The notes under the pieces are model-generated. The model was not told the origin of the DNA. It did no database searches and worked only from the letters and a program-made list of their open reading frames with translations. A DNA stretch of 52,309 nt from Nemertoderma westbladi (taxonomy: Eukaryota; Xenacoelomorpha; Nemertodermatida; Nemertodermatidae), in assembly GCA_032718475.1 (NCBI GenBank), contig JAUCBJ010007756.1:1-52309 (forward strand), read 5' to 3'. Position 1 is the stretch's first letter. Every line of letters begins with the position of its first letter. A program made the translations under genes and the position numbers. Below are positions 31,091 to 41,771 of the stretch, piece by piece.

Positions 31091-31492
31091 TGTAGCTTGT
31101 AACATATTCATAGTAAGTTACAGAAAAATTGTATGTATACATTTAGAATTTCGGTATATATTGATCGAAGTAATCGTTCACTTCATTGAACAATTTATAT
31201 ATCAATGAATAAGTAGTTATTGAAGTGTTAATTTCCTTTGATGTCATGGTTTTTACGTTGTACACATGTACTGTACAGTGCAGTTAAAAATGTTATATAA
31301 ACCGCAGATTTTTCTATGAATTTCATTGTCGCATACATACTACCACATACTGCTTAACTGCTTTAAATAAAGTCTAGAATTCATTTACCAAGGTAAGTGT
31401 ATGATATAGTTTGTTTGCAATTTAGTGGATATAGTTGGGTTCTGATGATATCATACTCGTTAATAAATACTTCCTTTAACCCTATTAAACCC
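31091..31492. other. Intergenic stretch, no gene seen
   Basis: AT-rich. No motif recognised. Confidence 0.4.
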
Positions 31493-31511
31493 GGGGGGGG
31501 GGGGGGGGGGG
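31493..31511. repeat. Poly(G) homopolymer, 19 G
   Basis: A run of 19 G preceded by CCC and followed by TGTGG. Confidence 0.95.
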
Positions 31512-32639
31512 TGTGGTTTTTTTTATTATAATTCTGAAACAAACGCAGTTGGGTATCTGAAATTTTATGACTTTTCGTACAAATCTATTGTCTTCCTAGT
31601 AGTGTAAACCGTTTTCAAAAATATTGGGTAGTTTTCGAGTTATAGCACCATTTTTTAACCCTACTTTTGGAACTTTTTTTGAGACTTTTTTGAAAATTAA
31701 ATTTCATTGAATATGATTTGTAACATCTCTATTATGGATTTAACGGGTTTTTTGGTGTTAGCAATTGGGTGGAATTCATATAAATTAATTTAGAAATTTC
31801 AAACTTGTTTTTTTCGGCGGGTGCCAAATTTTGGTGCCAGCACCAAATATATGTCAATTAAAAATAATAAAAATTTGTCAATTTGGAAATTTGGAAAATC
31901 ACTTTAGGTTAATATGATTGTTTATCTTGTCTGTAAATTCAAATATAATTTTTAAGAATAAAAAAAAAAAGTTTACAAAAAAAAAAATTTGGAAATTGAT
32001 TGTTTGAAACTTGTTTTTTTACGCAATTGGGGTTTTCTGGGGTTCTGGTTTCGATGGAATTTATACGGGTTGCACCAAGCGTATCAAACCTGTATTTTTC
32101 GGTGCTGTGTGCAAATTTTGGTGCTAGCACGAAATTTTGAAAATCCATGCAATAGATAAAATTGCTTGTGACAATTTATTTATTGCGTTGTAGAGGTTTA
32201 TGAATTCAAAAAAAAAAAAAAAAAAAAAAAAAAAATAATAATAATATTTTATTCAAATAATGATTACTTCATTATTTGTAGTGCATTAATTCTAGAATAT
32301 CGTTTATTTGAAAAAAATAGAGAGAGCTATCGAAAGCTAATAATAAAAAAATAAATTTTTAGTGATTGATCATATAAGTTGTCACTTTTTGAATTCTTAA
32401 AATATTATTATACTAAAACAACTTGATCTCACGCCCTACAGTCATATTCCCTAACTTTCTTTACTTAATTTAAACTTATATATATATATACATATATATA
32501 AATTGATTGTTTCTACTGTTATACTGTTATACTGGTTTGTGAGGGTTCTGAATTCAATGGAATCAGTAAAAATTTCATAAGAGTTTTTAAACTTGTATTT
32601 TTCTCCGGTGGGTGAAAATTGTTGTGCCAGCACGGTTAT
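31512..32639. repeat. Three degenerate tandem blocks leading into the satellite arm
   Basis: Three diverged blocks share the order TGGAATT..AT, then CAAACTTGT..TTTTTC, GG(T/C)GGGTG-like, AAATTTTGGTGC and (C/T)AGCAC, at about 31765-31850, 32055-32135 and 32545-32635. A 26-base A run (32209-32234) and a TA-rich tract (32478-32501) interrupt them. The last block ends 4-5 bases before the first satellite unit. No gene. Confidence 0.5.
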
Positions 32640-33640
32640 ATTGAAAAATATCGAGACATGAAAAATATCGAGAGTAAAAATAACGCGAGTAAAATCATCG
32701 AGTGTTGAAAAATAACGATAATATCGAGAGTTCAAAAAATATCGAGAGTAAAAATATCGAGGGTAAAAATATCGAGAGTAAAAATATCGAGTGTTGAAAA
32801 ATATCAAGAGTAAAAATATCGAGTGTTGAAAAATATCGAGTGTAAAAATATCGAGTGTTGAAAAATATCGAGAGTAAAAATATCGAGTGTTGAAAAATAT
32901 CGAGAGTAAAAATATCGAGTGTTGAAAAATATCGAGAGTAAAAATATCGAGTGTTGAAAAATATCGAGAGTAAAAATATCGAGTGTTGAAAAATATCGAG
33001 AGTAAAAATATCGAGTGTTGAAAAATATCGAGAGTAAAAATATCGAGTGATGAAAATTATCGAGAGTAAAAATATCGAGTGTTGAAAAATATCGAGAGTA
33101 AAAATATCGAGTGTTGAAAAATATCGAGAGTAAAAATATCGAGTGTTGAAAAATATCGAGAGTAAAAATATCGAGTGTTGAAAAATATCGAGAGTAAAAA
33201 TATCGAGTGTTGAAAAATATCGAGAGTAAAAATATCGAGTGTTGAAAAATATCGACAGTAAAAATATCGAGTGTTGAAAAATATCGAGTGTTGAAAAATA
33301 ACGAGTGTAAAAATATCGAGTGTTGAAAAATATCGAGTGTTGAAAAATATCGAGAGTAAACATATCGATAGTGACAATTTTTTTATTGAGTGTTGTAAAA
33401 TATCGAGAGTAAAAATATCGAGTGTTGAAAAATATCGACAGTAAAAATATCGAGTGTTGAAAAATATCGAGTGTTGAAAAATATCGAGTGTTGAAAAATA
33501 TCGACAGTAAAAATATCGAGTGTTGAAAAATATCGAGTGTTGAAAAATATCGAGTGTTGAAAAATATCGAGAGTAAAAATATCGAGTGTTGAAAAATATA
33601 GAGTGTTGAAAAATATCGAGAGTAAAAATATCGATAGTAA
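32640..33640 (+). repeat. Satellite-like array, left arm of a large inverted repeat
   Basis: Alternating units GAGTGTTGAAAAATATC (17 bp) and GAGAGTAAAAATATC (15 bp) form a 32-bp dimer repeated with little variation. Towards 33640 runs of the 17-bp unit appear. Two interruptions near 33361-33388 and 33635 share GATAGT-ACAATTTTTTT. Long frames across it (RYFSTLDIF) are repeat artefacts. Confidence 0.92.
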
Positions 33641-33954
33641 CAATTTTTTTAAATAAGGGTTGTATGATAATTTTTTTTACTAAAAATGTTCTAGAACAAA
33701 AATATTTATCACCATTTGGTAGCTTATACGTGTTCTAAATATAATATTTAACAATATTTATAATATTTATCAAAATTTATAGCAAGCACTTCTTTTATAA
33801 TATTTATTAAAAAAATAGCAAAAACTAGCTAGTATAATAAATCTGGTAAATGGGTACACAAGGTGTATTAATGCCATTTATTTGCACTTGCATTGTTGTA
33901 ACCCATGCACTGCAATATTGTTCCATAATTCTAAATAAAATGCTCAAGCAAAAT
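33641..33954. other. Unique spacer of the satellite inverted repeat
   Basis: AT-rich sequence that would be the loop of the hairpin. No coding motif recognised. Confidence 0.5.
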
Positions 33955-34640
33955 GCTATATTTTTACTCCGATATATTTCAACACTCGATATATTTCAAC
34001 ACTCGATATATTTCAACACTCGATGTATTTCAACACTCGATATTTTCAACACTCGTTATTTTTAGTCTCGATATTTTTCAACACTCGATATTTTTACTCT
34101 CGATATTTTTACTCTCGATATTTTTACTCTCGATATTTTTACTCTCGATATTTTTCAACACTCGATATTTTTACTCTCGATATTTTTACTCTCGATATTT
34201 TTCAACACTCGATATTTTTCAACACTCGATATTTTTACTCTCGATATTTTTCAACACTCGATATCTTTACTCTCGATATTTTTCAACACTCAATATTTTT
34301 ACTCTCGATATTTTTCAACACTCGATATTTTTACTCTCGATATTTTTCAACACTCGATATTTTTACTCTCGATATTTTTCAACACTCGATATTTTTACTC
34401 TCGATATTTTTCAACACTCGATATTTTTCAACACTCGATATTTTTACTCTCGATATTTTTCAACACTCGATATTTTTCAACACTCGTTATTTTTCAACAC
34501 TCATTATTTTCGATATTTTTCATCTCGCGTTATTTTTACTCTCGATATTTTTTAATCACGTTAATTTTCAACACTCGTTATTTTTACTAACGATATTTTT
34601 ACTCTCGTTATTTTTACTCTCGATATTTTTCAAGTACTAT
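33955..34640 (-). repeat. Satellite-like array, right arm of the inverted repeat
   Basis: The same 17-bp and 15-bp units as 32640-33640, in reverse complement. Units near the spacer are mostly the 17-bp type, as in the other arm. Units at the outer edge are degenerate in both arms and share CGCG-TTATTTTTACT-like words. Confidence 0.92.
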
Positions 34641-34735
34641 TTGGTGATAGGTTAAAAAATGTATTTCAAATAATGAATTATGTTTTCTAAATTACATTTG
34701 TATATAATTCTACAGGACAAATTACACCAACAAAT

Positions 34736-34951
34736 ATGAAATTCATCATCATCACTTTCATTGTTTTCGCCGCTTTCTGTGCCGTGGATATTCAATGTCA
34801 GGAAGCATGGACCGAATGTTGTTTACCGCTTGGACCCTGTGAATGGCCTCTGCAGAACTATTGTGAGTATGAGCTGACATTCACGAGTTGTGGGGAGTGC
34901 AATGCTAAATATGGAGACTACTGTGGATATTGTAACGATTTTGGCCGCTAA
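34736..34951 (+). CDS. Small secreted cysteine-rich peptide, possible C-terminal amide
   Basis: 71 residues. Residues 1 to ~20 form a hydrophobic signal peptide (KFIIITFIVFAAFCAV). The mature part of about 50 residues is acidic and aromatic with eight cysteines: CC at 28-29, C35, C43 and two CxxC pairs at 52/55 and 63/66. It would be disulfide-rich and secreted. The last residues are DFGR before the stop; Gly followed by a basic residue is the classical signal for C-terminal amidation. A TTCTACAG at 34707-34714 could be a splice acceptor for a leader intron. I do not recognise the family: a neuropeptide, antimicrobial or venom-type peptide are all possible. It starts about 95 bases after the satellite arm. 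Confidence 0.65.
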   Translation: MKFIIITFIVFAAFCAVDIQCQEAWTECCLPLGPCEWPLQNYCEYELTFTSCGECNAKYGDYCGYCNDFGR

Positions 34952-35142
34952 GAAGGATTCTCAATTTTACAGACTATAAATTATAAGATTATAATTGGTG
35001 ATGGTTGTGATACTGATAATAATAGGAACCAATGATTGTTTGAGAAATTATAACTGCTTCCAATAATAATATGTAACATACAATAGGCACCACTTTATAC
35101 TATTATATTCTCGCTCTTTTATATCAATCCTATTCTATTCCT
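34952..35142. other. 3' flank of the peptide gene and RTE target site
   Basis: AT-rich. TATTCCT at 35136-35142 recurs at 37313-37319 on the far side of RTE copy C and is its likely target-site duplication. Confidence 0.5.
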
Positions 35143-37312
35143 TATGCCGCGGCATAACTGGTCCTCTCTGTTGCAACAGCCAAGTGTGAGATCCAGCTTC
35201 ACACTACAGCTGAGCAACATGTATGAGGCTCTTGCCTCTGAGGCGGCAGATCACTGTGAGGGCTATACTGCCTTCACAGAGGCAGTTAAGTTAGCAGCTG
35301 CAGAAACAGTTCCCGAAACAGGAAACGGGCCACCTGGACTGACAACAAAATTCAGAAGTGCCGAAATGACCTCTACAAGGCGCAGAAAGAGTCCCGTCTC
35401 AAACAGACTACAGCGGCCAAGAATGCAGTTAAGGCTGCATCTAGGTCCCCGAACAGGCAGTACTCTGTTAATTTACAGGAGCTAATAAACCAACAGGTTG
35501 ATGCCATCAATGATGCTGACGACAGCAGGCAATCATCCCGGGCATGGAGATCGATCAACTTGCTTGCTGGTCGAAAAAGCCAACCAACCACCAAGGTTAA
35601 GGCTGAATCACCAGCCGATCGCCTCAATGGTTGGAAGGCCCACTTTGAAAAGCTCCTCAATAATGACAGGTTATTGCCTGATAACTTTATAGAAGTAAAA
35701 GTGTCTGAGTCTGTACTCCCAGATATTCCCATTGGTGATATCTCCTTTGCAGAAGTGAAGGCTGCTGCAAAGAGCATTAAGACCAATCGTGCCAGTGGAG
35801 TAGATGGTGTTCCCCCTGAGGTCTTTAAAATACCTGAGTGTTTAAAGCTCATCTATCCCATCATAGTAGACATGTACCGTACAACAAGAGTCCCACAAGA
35901 AATGAAAACAAATAAGTTGGTGCCAGTTCCCAAGAAGGGCAACCTAACACTCTATGGTTCTTTTCGGGGAATCTCATTGATCTCGATTGCTGCAAAGCTA
36001 TACAATAGAATTCTATTAAATCGCATCAGGGATCCCATTGAGAGACTGCTCCGTGGAAATCGGAATGGGTTCCGTAAAGGTCGTGGGACCATGGAGCCCA
36101 TTTTGGCACTTAGAAGGATAATTGAAGAGTTATCAAAAAAGAAAGACAGGCATCTGGCTGTTATCTTTGTTGACTTCTTCAAGGCCTTTGATTCAGTCTC
36201 TCGCTCACGTATGTTCAGCATACTTTCATTATATGGGATTCCTGATGAAATTATTGCAGCAATCAGATCAGTATACGATGGTTCGACAACATTTGTGTCT
36301 ACTGTTGACGGTAACACAGAACCATTTGAAGTGTTATTGGGCGTCCTCCAGGGAGACACACTTGCACCATTCCTGTTCATAATTGTTGTTGACTATGTTC
36401 TACGAATGTCCTTAGATCATCATAATGATGATGGGGTGATGATAACTCCACCTACTGGCTCCAGAAGTCGAGGAAATCCTGCCAAGTACCTAACTGATCC
36501 AAACTTTGCTGATGACTTAGGAGTACTCTCAGCATCACTAGAGGGAGCCCAACGGCTCCTCAGCTCATTAGAACATGCTGCTGTTGGTCTTTTTATTAAC
36601 TCCAGAAAGACCAACATTTTGACAGTTAACTTTGGAAGTCCTGAGCAAGTCAGATCGGATGAGCATAAGCTCAAAAGATGGTATGCTTGAGCATGTGGAT
36701 GACTTCTGTTACCTGTGATCATGGATCCGGAAGTCAGGTGAGGACCTTCGAATACGTAAGGGAAAGGCATGGGCAGCCTTGAATAGGCTTTCCAGGATTT
36801 GGAAGTCACCGAGAATTAATCGGAAACTTAAGGTCCGGTTATTTAGAGCAGCAGTAGTTCCAGTACTCCTCTATGGGAGTCCATGCTGGGCTTTAACTGC
36901 TGAGGACACCAAATCTCTGGATGGCACATTCACAAGAATGCTACCCCGGGTTCATTGTGTCAAGTTTAATGCACACATCTCCAACCAGACACTATATAAC
37001 ATTGGAGGTGTCTCATTGGTTCCCCCAAGCTTGACACTAGAACAAAATCGCCTCCACTTTGCAGGACATTGCTTTCGCCGTGAGGACCAGCCAGTGCATA
37101 ATCTTGTACTTTGGCAGCCTCATGGAGTGAATAAGCATGGTGGACAGACCATGACTTTCTTGAGACGCATCTTAAAGGACACTGGCCTTGAAGATGCGGA
37201 TGATCTAGCTAATGTCATGGGTGATAGGGAGTTGTGGCGGTGCAATTTTGTCAATAAGCCGGCACAGCATTCTTAAAAATGCAGCTGCAATGCAGCATGC
37301 CGATCCTAGTAG
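35143..37312 (+). mobile_element. RTE-like LINE copy C, 5'-truncated
   Basis: Begins in the linker after the endonuclease (CCGCGGCATAACTGG) and runs to CCGATCC(TAG)n at 37312. It is flanked by TATTCCT on both sides. Confidence 0.85.
35144..37276 (+). pseudogene. RTE-like reverse transcriptase, broken (copy C)
   Basis: The first part is frameshifted near 35315, where bases of the VYPQNRK codons are missing. From 35560 the RT frame is open to about 36650, with ASGVDGVPPEVF, LVPVPKKGN, RGISLISIAAKLYNRI, NGFRKGRGT, VDFFKAFDSVSR, GVLQGDTLAPFLF and NFADDLGVL (catalytic box intact). A two-base loss near 36650 shifts the frame, and a stop follows near 36717. The C-terminal part reopens at 36779 and ends PAQHS at 37276. 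It has a full set of RT blocks and no endonuclease. Confidence 0.83.
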
Positions 37313-37702
37313 TATTCCTACCCTTATCCATTTTCCTTAAGTAAACCTTGATATTTTTTCGCCCCATCCATGGACTTCTCAAATATTAATTTATAGCATG
37401 TCTCCAATTTGTATAATCCGAAATACCTTTTAAGGCCTTCTTTTAAAATTTCGATCAGTGATTTATTGTTTTTCTGAATGGATTTTAATAATTTATATTG
37501 CATTAGATGCCCATATTTTTAGCTTTATACATTAATGCAAAATTTAGTATCCTTTATATGAAGGCATATTTAATTGATATTCAGATGTTACTGTGCCCAT
37601 AGAGGATAGTGTCGCTATGTGAAACTAAATTATCACTACTATGTGAAAAGAGACACTGTGAATCTAGCCCCAACCCCAATACCATCCCAGGATAGCTCTA
37701 TA
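37313..37702. other. Spacer between RTE copies C and D
   Basis: AT-rich. No gene recognised. Confidence 0.4.
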
Positions 37703-38491
37703 CAGGTAAGAGCTCTCTCTGTACAAGACTAATGCGGTTACACGTCGCCCCTTCTCCAGTGATCACCGCCTTATTGTGGCCAAGGTAAGACTTAGTCTGC
37801 GTGCTAGCAGAACAACGAAATCTTCCTTGCCGTGGCATAACTGGTCCTCTCTGTTGCAACAGCCTAGTGTGAGATCCAGCTTCACACTACAGCTGAGAAA
37901 CAGGTATGAGGTTCTTGCCTTCACAGAAACAGTTATGTTAGCAGCTGCAGAAACAGTTCCTGTATTCCCTCGAAACAGGAAAAAGGCCCCCTGGACTGAT
38001 CACAAAATTAGGAAGTGCCGAAATTACCTATATAAGGAACGCCTATAACCTATAGCAACCTAGAGCCAACCTAGAGCAACCTATAACAGAAAGAGTCCTG
38101 ACTCAAACAGACTACAGCAGCCAAGAATGCAGTTAAGGCTGCACCTAGGTCCCTGAACAGGCAGTACTCTTTTAATCTACAGGGGATTATAAACCAACAG
38201 GTTGATGCCATCAATGATGCCGATGACAGCAGGCAATCATCCAAGGCATGGAAATCGATCAACTTGTTTACTGGTCAACCACCAACCACCAAGGTTAAGG
38301 CAGAATCACCAGCCAAACGCCTCAATGGTTGGAAGGCCCACTTTGAAAAGCTCCTCAATAATGGCATGGTATTGGCTGATAACTTTATAGAAGTAAAAGT
38401 GGCTGAGTCTGTACTCCCAGATATTCCCATTGGTGATATTTTCTTTGCTGAAATGAAGGCTGCTGCAAAGAGCATTAAGACCAATCAATTA
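37703..38491 (+). mobile_element. RTE-like LINE copy D, lacking its 3' part
   Basis: Starts in the end of the endonuclease (SSDHRLIVAKVRLS), runs through the linker and stops at SIKTNQ, just before the RT core. It has no TAG tail. A GCAACCTA-rich insertion at 38043-38090 interrupts the linker, and there is a 40-base loss near 37918. Target-primed insertion gives 5' truncation, so the missing 3' end implies a later deletion or recombination. Confidence 0.78.
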
Positions 38492-38574
38492 TAAATTAAT
38501 TGTTGTGGGGTGGGTGATGGCGAATAAATATATGTTATAGTACATTATGATAATGCTCTCAATAGCGAAAAATA
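38492..38574. other. Short AT-rich junction
   Basis: No motif. It joins the truncated LINE to the SINE-like head. Confidence 0.35.
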
Positions 38575-38660
38575 TCAACCGCCCCTATTGGGGCTCGAAC
38601 CCGGTACCTAGGTTTCAAACTTCCGGATATCATCAGCCGAGTTTGTGTCCTAGTGAGTAA
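38575..38660 (-). mobile_element. tRNA-derived SINE head (B box clear)
   Basis: On the minus strand GGTTCGAGCC (38594-38603) matches the Pol III B box, and a weaker A-box-like CGGCTGATGAT lies about 40 bases upstream. The sequence resembles a tRNA T-arm region. No complete cloverleaf is evident, so a SINE head is more likely than a tRNA gene. The 3' body is not defined. Confidence 0.5.
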
Positions 38661-39229
38661 ATGAGAAAACATTATTTTATTTTATTGTATTCAATTTAAT
38701 TGCTCAATATAGTATAAATAGTATAGTATATTATAAGTATATAAGTATTATTAGTATAGTATATATAATAATAATGTGCATTACATATAATTATAATTTT
38801 ACCTCTCCAGTTAATATATTTTATTAAATACTAAACTCAGAGTCATTTTAGCTCAGCTATCTCAGTTATCTGTCTACGTTTTAGAATAAAGTTTTAGCAT
38901 CAATCACAACAAGTTTATCAATAAAAAACACTCCATTAATAAAAGGCTTGTTTAATCTATGAGTACAACCCTTACCAATACCTTGTGTGGTTTAATTTAT
39001 TGACATGTGTGTTGTTTAATAGTGGCCTATTTAGTGACTGATTAGTTCTTTTTTTTAACAGTATTATCTTTAGTATTTTTTAACATTACTTTTTTTAACG
39101 ACTGCCTTCTTTGATATAAATTAATTCTGTATATTACATCCATAAAATCCATAAAATATTTGATAAGTCCAATAGTATACTGCCTACCGAATCCTAGTAA
39201 CGAAAATACCTTACTGTAGAATCCAGTAG
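38661..39229. other. AT-rich intergenic DNA, no gene seen
   Basis: Rich in TATA and ATAAT words. The 39042-39236 minus frame has no motif. Confidence 0.4.
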
Positions 39230-40554
39230 TGTACACGGGTTCGTACAGTATCTGACAAGAAATTCCAGTCCAGGGTGTCTAAATAAACAGATACCAAGTA
39301 CACAAACTACTACTGGCGAGGAACGAAGCCTGATATCTCTTCTAATACTTGGGTGAATCAATTGCCCGGGCTAACTAGACAAACAGGATGCCCAGCCTCT
39401 AACCAGTGAGGCAGATGTACAGTCTACAGATACAGACCAGACTCACGGGAAAACAATCCCTGCGTAGCGAATCCTAACTACCACTAATGGACCTAAATGC
39501 TGTAAACTTGCCGCGGTGTGATTTATATGGTTATAATACGAGCTAGCGGGTCAACCAACACTAGCGAAAGAAACAATACTGCCGACAGGAAAGGCAGTCA
39601 AAAGGGTGCCTGATCAAACAAATACCAAATATCTCCAAAAATAATAATAACCTATCTGTAAACTTAGTAAATCTCAAGACGCATTAAATAATTTTGGTGT
39701 ACCGCTGTTAGACTATGTTTTGGAGATTTTAACAAAATAACAATACCAGGCACTAGCTACTTGAATAAGCTAGTCGCACGCTGTAGGCGCAATACTTACA
39801 AACTGACGTCAAAAGGGCTCTCTCCTCCTATATTCACAACTCAGTCGGGCAATTACGGTGTTAGTAACTACGCCCGCGATCGGCACTGATACCAGATTCT
39901 GATTGTGAGATAAGGAAATAGGGTGTTAATTTACTACCGTACGTCTAGCTGATCTGGTATGTAATTGATTCTAGAATTTTGTTACCGCGGTGGTCTGCAG
40001 TAAATACCTATCAGCACGTGGCAAGGGCGCGGTAGATTGTTAGTAAACCTCCCTTAGCCAAAATGCGTGCCGGTAGCAGAAAGCTGCCTCTTGCCTGAAC
40101 AAATACTTTGGACTCAAACAGGACAGTCAAGCTGCTAGGCCTACAGAGCTAACCGGTACTGTACTGCTAGTACAGCAAATCACCAAATTATAAAATTATA
40201 GAGCGTGCTATTTGCACCTAGTGTACTTGCGCGTACTGACAAACAGCATCAGCTCGCACCTGTAAGAGATAGGTTGACCGGGGTTTTCCAGACAGAATCT
40301 GAGATATTTGGTCCTAAATTTTACGGCATCCCAGGACGGCGTCGCGCTTCACCCTGATCTAAGGAACTTACGGCGGGTAAAGCCGTCGAACAAAGTCTTA
40401 CCTCCTCTGGTATGGGTGTAATCAGGCAATCGGATCATGCTTACAAATAGGCATGGGCGAAGATAGTGCGGGCTCCTTTATGCGTCGTGGATATCCCTTC
40501 CCTTTGCGTTGCTGTGGCCTAAAGTTTAGGCAGCCATTCCTCAAAGCGTTTGGC
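39230..40554. other. GC-richer unassigned segment left of the LTR
   Basis: Composition is clearly less AT-rich than the flanks, and no sustained coding frame is seen. On the minus strand it directly follows the left LTR and holds donor-like words (GAGGTAAGAC, CCGTAAGTTCC). It could be the leader of another BEL copy or an unrelated repeat. Confidence 0.3.
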
Positions 40555-41131
40555 TGTTCAAGATAGATTGGCTAAAAACTACATGTTCTGAGTTTGCAGT
40601 ATATTTTGAATGTAAATGACAAAGATTTATCGAGTTTGACTAAACTTTACAAATTAACAAAGAAAACAAGTTAACTAAGTGAGTTAGAAAAACTAGTTGA
40701 AGTAAGTGATAACCAAAGGTCAAATGGCACCTTATATAGGAACTCCTAAGCATGGAATCCAATAGAACATTCTACATTCTATGAGCTCGCATTGGACCAA
40801 TAAATTATCAAACGCCATACGATTGGCCCAACTAATCCATCCATGTGTTGTACGCACTCCATTGGCTTATCTGACTTAACGAAACGGAAAATAAATAGCA
40901 CAAAGTATAAATTTTACGGACCCAGATTCGATCTCTTGACCTACCTAGGATGTAACCTGCGCCTTAACCTACTGGACCACTGCACCAGTAGCAACCCATG
41001 CCAAATTATAACTAAAGTAGGTAATATGCAAATTGTAACAAACTATAAAACAAGGCAAATGCGTTGGAATTTTGAAAGTTTTTACGTAGTACCAATTACA
41101 AATAGCTACCTAGTAGTGAAATAATCCCACA
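40555..41131 (-). repeat. LTR-like repeat, left (3' LTR in element sense)
   Basis: Plus-strand text begins TGTTCAAGATAG and ends ATAATCCCACA, so it has TG...CA ends. It matches 51521-52087 at roughly 90% by eye with small indels. It carries a tRNA-like promoter on the minus strand: A box at 40977-40987 and B box at 40925-40933. Confidence 0.8.
40925..40987 (-). promoter_or_regulatory. tRNA-type Pol III promoter within the left LTR
   Basis: Minus-strand A box TGGTGCAGTGG (40977-40987) and B box GATCGAATC (40925-40933). The boxes are 43 bases apart edge to edge, longer than in most tRNA genes. The right LTR copy has the same arrangement with a better B box. Confidence 0.6.
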
Positions 41132-41526
41132 CTGCTCAATGAAAACAGTAAGTAAGACTGTTTTCACCAATCGAAATATAAAATAATAACTAAAATATAT
41201 CTAATCTAGGGTAGGGCCTAAAATATAAAATAATCACTGCTTGGGTCTCATTGCATATAAGATATTACAAATATTACATAAATATAAAACTTTCATACAT
41301 ACATACATACAAAATACGGATTTACTATCTAATATTATCAAGGCTTGGTGCATAAAATATAAAAACTTCCATCGGTTATCCAAATATAAACAAATTAAGG
41401 CAAATAATTTTAAAATGTACATAATAATAATACATAATACATAATAAATTTACTAAATTAAATCAGTCCAAATATAAATGAAACATAATGATCTAAATTA
41501 ATTCACAAAATGTACTCCTGACGATC
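41132..41526. other. Non-coding 3' region of the BEL/Pao element
   Basis: A perfect 9-bp hairpin, GAAAACAGT with ACTGTTTTC, lies at about 41141-41175. The rest is AT-rich with an ATAC-type repeat near 41297. No polypurine tract is obvious next to the LTR. Confidence 0.4.
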
Positions 41527-41771
41527 TTAAAGTTTGTCCAGCTGGTCTCTGGACATCGTCTCTTGAGTGCTAATGCTAATGGTAGGCTTGCAAGCCTTCC
41601 TATCTCCACAACCTCGCTCTTCAATGTTATGTCGAGCGAGCTTGACTTCGTCCTTTAATACGATTGAGGGGTGGCTGAGGTCGACCTGGGCTCGGGCTCC
41701 TGCGTCGAATTGTCTGCGGTTCTAGAACGCTGGGAAATGGAACTGGCGTCTCCCACATCCATCGGGCGCGA
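41527..41771 (-). pseudogene. Coding-like fragment downstream of ORF4 (BEL/Pao)
   Basis: A minus frame reading AQVDLSHPSIVLKDEVKLAR, then RKACKPT (encoded by the 20-bp palindrome) and ending SRDQLDKL at a stop at 41527. It looks like the distal end of the accessory coding region. Function unknown. Confidence 0.35.

Noticed and set aside
32800-33300. Regular ~32-bp repeats that look like a CRISPR array
   Set aside because: The whole period is repeat with no unique spacers, no cas genes, and the DNA is eukaryotic.
32695-34655. Long repetitive ORFs reading RYFSTLDIF and similar on both arms
   Set aside because: They follow the 32-bp satellite dimer, are open in several frames at once and lack any start or domain signal.
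38575-38660. A functional tRNA gene
   Set aside because: B box is good but acceptor and anticodon stems do not pair; a SINE head fits better.
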